Assembly: GCF_014219065.1 (NCBI RefSeq)
Contig: NZ_JACLGO010000001.1
Location: 1-64,000, forward strand
Reading direction: 5' to 3'
DNA: 64,000 nt
Source of the DNA: Halopseudomonas xiamenensis
Lineage (GTDB): Bacteria; Pseudomonadota; Gammaproteobacteria; Pseudomonadales; Pseudomonadaceae
Positions 28,000 through 35,668 of the stretch are shown here, one piece after another (position 1 is the stretch's first letter; the number at the start of each line of letters is the position of its first letter). The notes beneath the pieces were generated by a model. It was not told where the DNA came from and made no database searches. It saw only the letters and a list, made by a program, of their open reading frames with translations. The position numbers and the translations under genes are program-made.

Positions 28000-28192
28000 A
28001 TTTACTCTGACCCCGACATCCATTTCATCGGGCTCTGCGCTATCATCAGGCAGTCAACCCTGCTCATTTGTAGGTTCATCAATGCTTCATACCGTTGTAG
28101 CGGAACTAATGCATCTGTCCTCTTTTCCCTTTTTTCTCTACAGTCCCTTAAATGTGGTAATGTGGGTTCAGTGAATTTTGGGAGTTAGTACT

Positions 28193-28438
28193 ATGAGCCG
28201 CCTGACCATTGACATGACCGCTGATCAACACCAGAGCCTGAAGGCAATGGCCGCTTTGGAAGGCAAGACGATCAAGCAGTACACACTCGAAAGGCTGTTT
28301 CCTACTGACGATCAAGCATGGCAGGAGCTGAAAACACTCCTGGCCAAGCGCGTCAATGAAGGGCTGGCAGGAAAGGTGTCGAGCAAAAGCGTCAGCGAAA
28401 TTCTTGATGATGAGCTTGCCGAAGGTGGGCGAGCTTGA
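28193..28438 (+). CDS. parD: ParD-like ribbon-helix-helix antitoxin
   Basis: An 81-residue protein with an N-terminal RHH strand and helices (MSRLTIDMTADQHQSLKAMA, GKTIKQYTLERLF) and an acidic C-terminal tail. It pairs with the downstream ParE-like toxin. The stop overlaps the toxin's TTG start. A longer frame beginning at 28178 is possible but starts with a non-family extension. Confidence 0.85.
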   Translation: MSRLTIDMTADQHQSLKAMAALEGKTIKQYTLERLFPTDDQAWQELKTLLAKRVNEGLAGKVSSKSVSEILDDELAEGGRA

Positions 28439-28752
28439 GCAGACGCGGATACCTCCTGACCGCTGCAGCAGAAGACGATCTGCGTGGCATCATCCGCTAC
28501 ACACGCAAACAGTGGGGCAATACGCAGGTACGCCGCTATGTCGCCGCACTGGAGCAAGGCATGTCCCGTCTGGCAGCGCGCCAAGGGGTGTATCAGGACA
28601 TGAGCGACCTATATCCAGAGCTGTGCATGGCTCACTGTGAGCACCATTACCTATTTTGTCTGCCACGCGAGAAGACACCGGCACTGATCGTGGCAATTTT
28701 CCATGAACGTATGGACTTAATGGCGCGAGTGGTGGAGCGACTGAGGTCGTAA
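28435..28752 (+). CDS. parE: ParE-like toxin
   Basis: A 105-residue RelE/ParE-superfamily toxin: LTAAAEDDLRGIIRYTRKQW, QGMSRLAARQGVYQDMSDLY and LIVAIFHERMDLMARVVERL. The IVAIFHERMD element is characteristic of ParE proteins, which poison DNA gyrase. It starts with TTG inside the parD stop region, suggesting coupled, lower-level translation. It is intact. Confidence 0.87.
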   Translation: MSRRGYLLTAAAEDDLRGIIRYTRKQWGNTQVRRYVAALEQGMSRLAARQGVYQDMSDLYPELCMAHCEHHYLFCLPREKTPALIVAIFHERMDLMARVVERLRS

Positions 28753-28828
28753 AAAATATCCCAAGTAAAAACGGGGCAGGTGGCTGCCATTCCTACCGCG
28801 ACCCGATCAGCGTAAATGTGCCAAGCGT

Positions 28829-28850
28829 AAAATGTACCTGACCCCTTTTT
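28829..28850 (+). repeat. Recurring short motif AAAATGTACCTGACCCC
   Basis: AAAATGTACCTGACCCC plus five T abuts the truncated DUF2442 frame. Further copies or variants lie at 22281-22295, about 23367-23382, 24228-24248, 25401-25417, 25614-25639, 28000-28014, 29412-29433 and 29792-29807. Several sit exactly where a gene loses its homology. Confidence 0.75.
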
Positions 28851-28851
28851 C

Positions 28852-29037
28852 GATGGCCGATTGATCGGTGTACCGTTGGCATGGTATCCGCGCTTGGCTA
28901 ATGCCACACCGGAACAGCGCAATCATCGGGAGCTCGCTGGAGCTGGGTACGGTATTCACTCGCCTGATATCGATGAAGACCTCAGCACTGAAGGCCTGCT
29001 ACTCGGTCGTAAAGCGCCAAGTCAGCGTGCCAGATAG
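28852..29037 (+). pseudogene. DUF2442 protein remnant, 5' truncated
   Basis: The frame reads DGRLIGVPLAWYPRLANATP, EQRNHRELAGAGYGIHSPDI and DEDLSTEGLLLGRKAPS, the C-terminal part of DUF2442 proteins, which often pair with DUF4160 in TA-like modules. The start is lost at the AAAATGTACCTGACCCC repeat (28829-28850). The usual ELIGAGYGIHWPD appears as ELAGAGYGIHSPD, so point changes have also accumulated. Confidence 0.75.
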
Positions 29038-29054
29038 ACGACGGTGCAACGTCC

Positions 29055-29411
29055 TTGCAGCAAAAAAGGGGGCGTGGCGCCATCCACCAAACGTACTGGC
29101 CTGCCGCGCCACTGCCATGCTTCGGGCGCTTCCTCAGTCATCATGCGTCCGGCCTGCCGGCTCAAAGTGGAGGCCATACTGACAGGCAACCGCTATCGCG
29201 CCCGGCAGTAAGCTCATGTATGCGTGCTGTTGCTTTTCAGACCACAGGCTGGCCGCTTGATAGCGACATCGTTCACGACTTTCTGGCAGGAGCGCTCTGC
29301 TCTCATGGCCTGAGCCAGAAACAGAGGCGGAGTTTCTGTTGGAGGAAACAGTCTTTCTCGATGCTCGGGCAGCAAGGATTCCACAGAGTCGAGCAGCTCA
29401 GGACTCATCTA
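29055..29411 (-). pseudogene. IS4-family transposase fragment with in-frame stops
   Basis: Minus-strand frame: MSPELLDSVESLLPEHRERL, FPPTETPPLFLAQAM, then after stops AYCRAR, RLPVSMASTLSRQAGRMM and EAWQWRGRPVRLVDGAT. This is the N-terminal third of an IS4-type DDE transposase ending at VDG(T), where the first catalytic Asp lies. TGA replaces a Gly codon and TAG a Gln codon. Homology ends near 29075. Confidence 0.75.
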
Positions 29412-29433
29412 AAATGTACCTGACCCCTTTTTC

Positions 29434-29735
29434 TTCCTATAGCCGCATCGTTCACCGCTTTTTGACAAGAACGGTCTGCACTCATGGCCTGAGCCAGAAA
29501 CAGGGCCAGGGTTTCTGTTGGCGGAAACAGCCTTGCTCGGTGCTCGGGGAGCAAAGACGCTACGCAATCGAGCATGTCAGGGGCGGTCAGCAGGTTGCAA
29601 AACCGTGGGAATCAAGTCCCTGGGCGTAATGGCGGATACCTTGTTGTTGATGACGGGCGAATCGGCGGCCAGGATGCACGGGAGGCTGGCTCTTGTGTTG
29701 TCAGGTAAAGGTTTGGTCGCTTTCACCATACTACC
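29434..29735 (-). pseudogene. Second IS4 transposase N-terminal fragment
   Basis: The minus strand carries MLDCVASLLPEHRARLFPPT, ETLALFLAQAMSADRSCQKA and VNDAAIGRK, which repeats the IS4 N-terminus of the neighbouring fragment at 180 bases distance. The upstream part (MVKATKPLPDNTRASLPCIL) is in another frame, so a frameshift separates them. It ends at the motif copy at 29412-29433. The 28753-29835 stretch therefore holds transposase debris and a DUF2442 scrap, no intact gene. Confidence 0.7.
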
Positions 29736-29835
29736 TTGAGCCAGATTTTTTGTTTGTATTTCAGGTGCCTGGTGCTTAATGCAGTGCCATTCGTACCTGA
29801 CCCCTTTATCCTATCCAAAATCATCCCTGGAGCAA

Positions 29836-30549
29836 TTAATCCAAAGGATCATCGTAGCAACTAAGAATATCCAGAACCCTGACGCTTTCACGATCTGGGT
29901 GACGCAACAAAGGCCTTTCCACATCCGGAGGGAGTTTTCTGGATTTCAGAATCTCGTAAATTTCCTCGCGACGCTGAGGGTTAAGCGCATATTTCTTTTT
30001 TGATTTACTAGTTTTATAAACCACCAACTTATTCATGAGAAGAATGTTTAGGATATTTGGAATTCGAGGTTCATACTTAACATCCAGCCCTCGTCCCTTG
30101 GGAATATCGCTTGCCCACATATAACCCTTCGCATTACCCGTCCACATGCGCTCTTGGTCGAGCTTTCTCATTAACAAGAGGGCTACGGCAACATCCAGGG
30201 CCAGCAACGGCTCTCCATTCAAAAAATGCTGGATAGCAGTATCAATTGCAACTTCCAGCGCCTCTGCTGTTGCTACATAATCAACCACAATGGGTAGGCG
30301 GCTACCAATGCGGCGGCGAACTTCTTCAAGCGTCTTTGCCTGCACTGGCTGGAGCATAACAATGGGGCCAGGAGACTGGAGGATTACTGAGCAGAAGTCT
30401 TTGGCAACTAGAGAAGCATTGGTTTCATATGGACGCAGGCGAAATTGCCATTCACCGCTCCATTTTGGATGACTTTGACATAAATTAGCCAGCACGGCAG
30501 GAGAATTCTCATACTGATCTGCTGGGTGGGTAATATAAATAATTCCCAT
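29836..30549 (-). CDS. Unrecognised protein, second gene of the LOTUS-like locus
   Basis: A 237-residue cytoplasmic protein with no known family that I can name. The N-terminal half alternates strands and helices (MGIIYITHPADQYENSPAVL, SVILQSPGPIVMLQP, LPIVVDYVATAEALEVAIDT), suggesting a Rossmann-like or effector fold. The C-terminal part (RIPNILNILLMNKLVVYKTS, KSKKKYALNPQRREEIYEIL) looks like a winged helix. It follows the LOTUS-like gene after 25 bases and is AT-richer than flanking core genes, consistent with transfer. Confidence 0.6.
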   Translation of the reverse strand: MGIIYITHPADQYENSPAVLANLCQSHPKWSGEWQFRLRPYETNASLVAKDFCSVILQSPGPIVMLQPVQAKTLEEVRRRIGSRLPIVVDYVATAEALEVAIDTAIQHFLNGEPLLALDVAVALLLMRKLDQERMWTGNAKGYMWASDIPKGRGLDVKYEPRIPNILNILLMNKLVVYKTSKSKKKYALNPQRREEIYEILKSRKLPPDVERPLLRHPDRESVRVLDILSCYDDPLD

Positions 30550-30574
30550 AGCTCTTTCGCGCCACCATACGCAC

Positions 30575-31438
30575 TTAGCGCAATTTGGTATCAGAAAGAG
30601 CTGACAGCATTACCCCTGCCGGGATCGGGATTTCGAGAAGTTTCTCAAGAGGGAGATTTGACAATGCCGCCAAAATCACTTGGCGCACATCTTCTGAACG
30701 ATGCACTTGATAGTTTTCGTTGGTTCGCTCGGTAGCAGCTCTTACTCTGTTCGGCCTAGCACCAGACTGGAACGCCAACTCATGAGAAAGTGAGTGCTGC
30801 TCCAGCCAATCTCGCACTATTACGGAAACCTTCGCTGATCTGAACTGATTCCACAAATGGGCAGTGGCCTCGTCAGAGTGCTTGAGTTCTTGAACAAATA
30901 CTTGAGGATGCCAATCTTCATCTAGTCCCTGCACAGCTAGGTTGGCGTCATTCTCAAGTCTTTCAGACAGGAATTCACGAGCCCATTCTTTTTGGGTTTC
31001 TACACTAATCCGGGGAATTTCAATCCAATCGTCAGCAGGAGTTGGCGCGACATCAAGAGCTACACGAACAACCCCGTTTTGACGATTCAGGAAGCGTTTA
31101 CCTTCGGGGCTTAGTAAAACAAAGGCATCCCATACCGGCTTTCTCAGGGGATTGAATTTTTCAATAGCAGCAACAGGTGGTACAGAAGCTGCGTCTCCAA
31201 GAGAAACAGCTAATGCGTCCTTCTCTGTCTTTATGCGCGTAAGTTTTCCGCTGCTCTCAAGCTCCACCAAAAGCTCTGAAAGAGTGCGCTTGCCGAATGC
31301 TTTCCAGCTTTGTTCTGGAGATGCTTTCAACAACAGGCCGCCAAGTGCTGCTGTTGTGATATAGCGACTGCCCGGCTTGAGATTTTTTGCAACAGTCTGG
31401 ACGACAAGGTCTAGGTAATCTTGATAGGTCATTTTCAC
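30575..31438 (-). CDS. Protein with N-terminal LOTUS/OST-HTH-like domain
   Basis: The 287-residue protein begins with YQDYLDLVVQTVAKNLKPGS, YITTAALGGLLLKASPEQSW and KAFGKRTLSELLVELESSGK, which fits the OST-HTH/LOTUS winged-helix pattern (helix, strand, G-x-L, then FGK..L.ELL). Such domains bind RNA or RNA-protein complexes. The C-terminal 200 residues are unrecognised and probably helical. A GTG start at 31438 or ATG at 31432 is possible. A perfect palindrome lies directly upstream. It is probably co-transcribed with the next gene; function unknown. Confidence 0.6.
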   Translation of the reverse strand: MKMTYQDYLDLVVQTVAKNLKPGSRYITTAALGGLLLKASPEQSWKAFGKRTLSELLVELESSGKLTRIKTEKDALAVSLGDAASVPPVAAIEKFNPLRKPVWDAFVLLSPEGKRFLNRQNGVVRVALDVAPTPADDWIEIPRISVETQKEWAREFLSERLENDANLAVQGLDEDWHPQVFVQELKHSDEATAHLWNQFRSAKVSVIVRDWLEQHSLSHELAFQSGARPNRVRAATERTNENYQVHRSEDVRQVILAALSNLPLEKLLEIPIPAGVMLSALSDTKLR

Positions 31439-31455
31439 ACACCAAAAGCAGGTAT

Positions 31456-31486
31456 CCTCTTAGGATATAAAAAATATCCTAAGAGG
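31456..31486. promoter_or_regulatory. Perfect 13-bp palindrome before the LOTUS-like gene
   Basis: CCTCTTAGGATAT (31456-31468) and its exact complement (31474-31486) flank an AAAAA loop, 18 bases upstream of the start of the minus-strand operon. The position suits an operator for autoregulation or a 5'-leader hairpin. There is no T run, so a terminator is less likely. Confidence 0.65.
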
Positions 31487-31826
31487 CTGTATGTTCTTTA
31501 AAATACCGCTTTTGCAGGGCACGAAAAACTAGGGCGCAGCTAGCGCGATAGATTGAATCTAGCGTGATAGTCGCCTGCAAGCGACTCGCGATTCAAAACC
31601 TAGCATTCTTGGCTCTCAGGTCCCACGGCTCGACAAAAAAATTGTCTTCACCCCTTGGCTAGCCAAGCAGCAGCAGCAGGTCTTCGGCTGAATTAGTATG
31701 CGCCAACTTAAAACAGCATGTCAAGACTGAGTCTTACCCAATGGCAAAGGAGCCTGGGCGAGGGTACGTGATTCCAACAGCAAATGAGTTTGAGTGCGGT
31801 GTAAGGGGGGGGGCGATCATTGCAAG

Positions 31827-31976
31827 ATGGTGATCGACATGGATACAGCCCGTCTCAGCACGCTTGAGCAAGTTCGGACCTTTTTGGCTGGGGTCAGTGA
31901 TATTGAGCTACAGGTGCTTCAGGACAAGCGGGAGCGGCGTCGGTTCGTTGAACGGACGCCGCGCTGGTTCGGCTAA
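31827..31976 (+). pseudogene. Integrase-type transposase N-terminal remnant
   Basis: MDTARLSTLEQVRTFLAGVS followed by RERRRFVERTPRWFG resembles the start of integrase-type DDE transposases (pattern LEQVR.FL.G then RY.FIE..LRRFG). It stops after 50 codons and is fused to an IS3 fragment. The stretch 31487-31826 holds small inverted repeats (AGTCGC/GCGACT at 31569-31586) but no gene. Confidence 0.5.
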
Positions 31977-31978
31977 AG

Positions 31979-32413
31979 CAGCAATTCAACAAGAGCCGTG
32001 GCTCGGCTGGCAGTCGAACCTTGCAGGGGCAGCTGAATGAACAAGGTGTGCTCATTGGTCGCTTCAAGGTGTGTCGGCTGATGAAAGAAATGGGACTTGT
32101 GTGCAAGCAGCCCGGTCGTCATGCGTACAAGCAAGCGACAGTTGAGCGGCCAGACATCCCCAACCTGCTGGCTCGCAAGTTTGCTGTCGACCGCCCCAAT
32201 CAGGTCTGGTGCGGCGATATCATCTACATCTGGACCGGGCAGTGCTGGAGCTACCTGGCCGTGGTGCTGGATCTGTGTACTCGTCGTGTGGTCGGCTGGG
32301 CGATGTCTGATGCCGCTGATGCGCAGCTGGTTGCCCAGGCTCTGGATCATGCGTGGGAGCAGCGCGGGCGTCCAATGTTCATTGATTTCAAAGTAATATC
32401 TCGGAGGCTATAG
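31979..32413 (+). pseudogene. IS3-family transposase OrfB fragment
   Basis: The frame reads FNKSRGSAGSRTLQGQLNEQ, IGRFKVCRLMKEMGLVCKQP, DRPNQVWCGDIIYIWTGQCW and LAVVLDLCTRRVVGWAMSDA, the start of the DDE region of IS3-type OrfB with two catalytic Asp contexts. The N-terminus, OrfA and the last catalytic Glu (DQGSQY region) are missing; homology ends at EQRGRPMF. It is the last debris before the flagellar cluster. Confidence 0.85.
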
Positions 32414-32464
32414 CCAAATGGCTTTTGAGGCAAGGGAGGTCCATGAGGGGCCTGCCAGGCCGCA

Positions 32465-32490
32465 GGCGTAGCGCGGGGGCGCTACACCCC
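32465..32490. repeat. REP palindrome, family A
   Basis: GGCGTAGCGCGGGGGCGCTA followed by CACCCC, the same palindrome as in the array at the left edge. It marks the junction between accessory debris and the flagellar cluster. Confidence 0.75.
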
Positions 32491-32598
32491 GAGTGCGGTG
32501 GGGCTAAAGGTTTTGCAGGGCTGTCCGATACGCTGGGTGTTGGCGGCGGGTGCTTTTGGGCCTGTCAACCCACCGGGAAAATTTTTCTGAAAAAAGAT

Positions 32599-32625
32599 TA
32601 AAGCTCTTGGTAGGGGCGCCGATAA
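32599..32625 (+). promoter_or_regulatory. FliA (sigma-28) promoter of fliC
   Basis: TAAAG at 32599-32603 and GCCGATAA at 32618-32625 are separated by 14 bases, matching the sigma-28 consensus. It stands about 100 bases before the flagellin start, so fliC is a late-class gene released when FlgM is exported. Confidence 0.88.
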
Positions 32626-32722
32626 CGGGATTGAACGCGAACATTATGGGTGCCTGGGCAACGCCGGCCCATGAGTCGCTAGCTCAGGCAAACATTGATT
32701 TTGGTCACACGGAGAACTACCC

Positions 32723-35074
32723 ATGGCCCTTACAGTTAACAGCAACATTGCTTCTCTGAACGCCCAGCGTAACCTGGGTGCTTCTACCAGCAACCTGTCC
32801 ACTTCCCTGGAGCGTCTGGCTTCGGGTTCGAAGATCAACAGCGCTAAAGACGACGCTGCCGGTCTGCAGATTTCCAACCGTCTGACCAGCCAGATCAATG
32901 GCCTGAACGTAGCGGTGAAGAACGCCAACGATGGTGTTTCCATTGCCCAGACCGCTGAAGGTGCGATGCAGGAGTCGACCAATATCATGCAGCGTATGCG
33001 TGACCTGGCTCTGCAGGCTGCCAACGGTTCCAACAGCGATTCCGAGCGTGCGGCTCTGCAGCAGGAGTTCTCCGCGCTGTCCGGTGAGCTGACCCGTATC
33101 GCCGAGACCACCGCTTTTGGTGGCAAGAAGCTGCTGGATGGCTCCATGGGCAATACCAGCTTCCAGATTGGCTCCAACGCCAACGAGACTGTGTCCTTCG
33201 GACTGAGCAGCGTTAGTGCCTCCGCTCTGAGTGGCACTTTCAGCTCTGCCAAAGTAGCCGGTGATGTCAGCACTCTGAGTGCTTCGGTAACTGGTGCCGC
33301 GAACAAGTTTGCTCCGTCTACTGCTACCGGCGCTTCTGTGTCTTCGGCAGGTGCTAGCGTTGAAGGCACAGCCATCGCCGCTAACGCACCGATTTTCGGA
33401 GGGGCCGGTGAAGACAAGTTGACCAGCACTGCGGCAACTGAAGGCCTGGTGATCAACGGCACTGCCATTAATCTGGCAGAGGGTGACAGCCGTCAGGGTG
33501 TGGTTGACAAAATCAATGCTCAGAGCGGCACCACTGGAGTTACAGCGTCTTTCGCAGACAATAAAATCACCCTGAGCTCTGCTAATACTTTCGTAGTTGA
33601 TCAAGGTGCCAATACGGCGGCTCTGGGGCTGGCGACGAACGCTACGACTGATGGCGGAGCTGCGAGCGCCTTTACATTGAATACAGTTACAACTGGCAGC
33701 ACGCTTGCACTGAATGTGGGGGGCACTGTAACCACTATTGAGATAAATCCGACTGCAGGGGGAACTGGCCGGCTTGAAGGCGCCGGTGGCGTCATCGACC
33801 AGATCAATAAACAATCAGCGAGCACAGGTGTTACCGCTAGCGTTGATGCAGCAACTGGCGGTCTGAAACTGCAAGGTACTTCGGCATTTACTATCGAAAC
33901 AGCAAATACAGAGCTTGGGTTGGTAGCCGATGCAACACCACAAACTAACATCACTGGTACTGAGAATCTGCGCGATGCTGCCATCGCCACTGGCAGTACT
34001 GCTATAGGTGATCTCATAATTGGTAGCACTGCTATCACCTTGGCCGAGGGCGACACCCTGGCCGATGTGGCCGACAAGATCAACGCTGAAACCGGTACTA
34101 CAGGTGTAACCGCTACCGTTAACGATCAAGGCGGCCTGTCCCTGAGCTCGACAGTTGACTTTAAGATCACTGATAACGCTGTATCCCAAGCGCTGAACCT
34201 GATTGATGCTAATGCCACCACTCTGGGCTTGATCGAAGCGGGCGCAGCCTCCAACGGCGGCGCAGCCAAAGATGGCAGCTTCAAACTGAACGATGTCACC
34301 ATCTCCTTCAACAAGGGTGATGATATCGCTGCGGTAATGAAGTCGATCAACGATCAGACTGCCAACACTGGTGTCACTGCCTCCGAGAAAGATGGTCGTC
34401 TGGTGCTGTCTTCCGAGAATGGCGACGGCAAGAGCATCAAACTGGCTGATGATGTCGCTGGTTCACTGAGCACTGTGGGTCTGACAGCGGGCTCCACCGC
34501 AGCCAAACTGCAGGAGTCTACCTCGATCAACCTGAACGGTACCGAGGTCAAGCTGGCTGCTGGCAGTGATATGGAAGCCGTTGCTACCGCCATCAACACC
34601 GCCAGCACCGGTGTCAGCGCTAGTGTCAACGCCAACGGTGGCCTGGATCTGTTCTCCGGTAACGAGTCGTTCACGCTGACCGACGGCGCCTCGGGTACTG
34701 GTCTGGCAGCGCTGGGCCTGACTGATGCAGCAGGTACTCACACTGGTGTGGTAGTTGAAGCGTCCGTCAGCAACTTGGACATCACCTCTGCCGAAGGCGC
34801 ACAACAGGCTATCTCGGTTCTGGACGGTGCCATGCAGCAGATCGACAGCGAACGCGCCAAGCTGGGTGCGGTACAAAACCGCTTCGAGTCGACCATCAGC
34901 AACCTGCAGAACATTGCTGAGAACGCCTCTGCCGCCCGCGGTCGTGTCATGGACACTGACTACGCTGCAGAGTCCGCCAACCTGGCCAAGAACCAGATCA
35001 TGCAGCAGGCGGGTACTGCGATGCTGGCTCAGGCCAACCAACTGCCGCAAGCGGTCCTCAGCCTGCTGGGCTAA
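32723..35074 (+). CDS. fliC: Flagellin, extended central domain
   Basis: The 783-residue filament subunit has standard termini: [20 protein letters not shown] at the start and [20 protein letters not shown] to LSLLG at the end (D0/D1). It is much longer than the usual 390-490 residues of Pseudomonas flagellins. The surface-exposed centre holds five repeats of the flagellin hook IN type, beginning near residues 248, 339, 437, 526 and 608 ([24 protein letters not shown] patterns followed by TGVTA). GGAGAA precedes the ATG. A FliA promoter lies upstream. Confidence 0.97.
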   Translation: MALTVNSNIASLNAQRNLGASTSNLSTSLERLASGSKINSAKDDAAGLQISNRLTSQINGLNVAVKNANDGVSIAQTAEGAMQESTNIMQRMRDLALQAANGSNSDSERAALQQEFSALSGELTRIAETTAFGGKKLLDGSMGNTSFQIGSNANETVSFGLSSVSASALSGTFSSAKVAGDVSTLSASVTGAANKFAPSTATGASVSSAGASVEGTAIAANAPIFGGAGEDKLTSTAATEGLVINGTAINLAEGDSRQGVVDKINAQSGTTGVTASFADNKITLSSANTFVVDQGANTAALGLATNATTDGGAASAFTLNTVTTGSTLALNVGGTVTTIEINPTAGGTGRLEGAGGVIDQINKQSASTGVTASVDAATGGLKLQGTSAFTIETANTELGLVADATPQTNITGTENLRDAAIATGSTAIGDLIIGSTAITLAEGDTLADVADKINAETGTTGVTATVNDQGGLSLSSTVDFKITDNAVSQALNLIDANATTLGLIEAGAASNGGAAKDGSFKLNDVTISFNKGDDIAAVMKSINDQTANTGVTASEKDGRLVLSSENGDGKSIKLADDVAGSLSTVGLTAGSTAAKLQESTSINLNGTEVKLAAGSDMEAVATAINTASTGVSASVNANGGLDLFSGNESFTLTDGASGTGLAALGLTDAAGTHTGVVVEASVSNLDITSAEGAQQAISVLDGAMQQIDSERAKLGAVQNRFESTISNLQNIAENASAARGRVMDTDYAAESANLAKNQIMQQAGTAMLAQANQLPQAVLSLLG

Positions 35075-35094
35075 GGTAAGCTGACGGTATGACG

Positions 35095-35124
35095 GGCGGG
35101 GGAAGGGGTGACTCTTCTCCCGCC
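35095..35124 (+). terminator. Hairpin between fliC and flaG
   Basis: GGCGGG plus GAAG pairs with CTTC plus CCCGCC around a short loop, 20 bases after the fliC stop. Few thymines follow, so it may attenuate rather than end transcription, lowering flaG relative to the very abundant flagellin. Confidence 0.5.
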
Positions 35125-35147
35125 TTGTCCTGTGCGAGGGAAAAACC

Positions 35148-35519
35148 ATGGATATGGGAACACTCAGTAACAGGGGTAGCCTGGGGCCAGGTGCTCCGGT
35201 TTCCAGAACGAATGATGTGGGTGCAGCGGCTTCGACTGTGGCGGTAGATAGCCGTCAGGGTGAGGAGCTGAAGCAGCAGGGCATTGCCGAGCCGGATCGC
35301 GAGCAGTTGCTGGCGGCGGTGGAGGAGATGCAGAATTTTGTGCAGGCGGCGCATCACAATATCCAGTTTCAGCTGGATGATGATAGCGGCCGGATGCTGG
35401 TGAAGGTGACCGAGCGGGGCTCGGGTGAGGTGATTCGGCAGATTCCGTCGGAGGAGGCGGTGAGGCTGGCGGAGAATTTGTCGGAGATTCGGAGTTTGTT
35501 GTTTAGTGCTGAGGTTTGA
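35148..35519 (+). CDS. flaG: Flagellar protein FlaG
   Basis: The 123-residue protein ends with the FlaG domain NIQFQLDDDSGRMLVKVTER and EVIRQIPSEEAVRLAENL. FlaG affects filament length in polar-flagellated bacteria. The N-terminal 50 residues are variable. GAGGGAAA precedes the ATG. It lies between flagellin and the cap gene, the normal Pseudomonas order. Confidence 0.9.
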   Translation: MDMGTLSNRGSLGPGAPVSRTNDVGAAASTVAVDSRQGEELKQQGIAEPDREQLLAAVEEMQNFVQAAHHNIQFQLDDDSGRMLVKVTERGSGEVIRQIPSEEAVRLAENLSEIRSLLFSAEV

Positions 35520-35526
35520 GAGGGAT

Positions 35527-35566
35527 CCCCCTCTCCCCCGGCCCCTCTCCCGCGAGGGGAGAGGGG
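35527..35566. repeat. REP-like palindrome, family D
   Basis: CCCCTCTCCC followed by CTCTCCCGCGAGGGGAGAG forms a hairpin. The same element occurs at 47949-47988 and, inverted, at 48096-48136. It directly follows flaG and could serve as a terminator. Confidence 0.75.
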
Positions 35567-35589
35567 AGAAAAGCGAGCGCGTGGGATGG

Positions 35590-35605
35590 TGGCACGATAT
35601 GTGCT
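35590..35605 (+). promoter_or_regulatory. Sigma-54 promoter of fliD
   Basis: TGGCACGATATGTGCT matches the -24/-12 consensus TGGCACG-N4-TTGCW with one mismatch and correct GG-GC spacing, 64 bases before fliD. It places fliD-fliS under RpoN and a FleQ-type activator. Confidence 0.8.
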
Positions 35606-35668
35606 TTATTGGCTGGAGTGTTCAATTCAGTAGCGAAGCGTCAATAAACGGGCGCAGAGGGTAGGATC

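Noticed and set aside
18588-28752. Integron cassette array of TA genes
   Set aside because: Genes are in mixed orientation, share promoters of their own, and no attC-like folded sites or integron integrase were seen.
22056-32413. Prophage remnant
   Set aside because: No capsid, tail, lysis or phage integrase genes were recognised; only TA and transposase debris.
32717-33814. Long antisense frame opposite fliC (about 365 residues)
   Set aside because: It is a codon-bias shadow: high-GC third positions keep the opposite frame open. The sequence is low-complexity and lacks a ribosome site.
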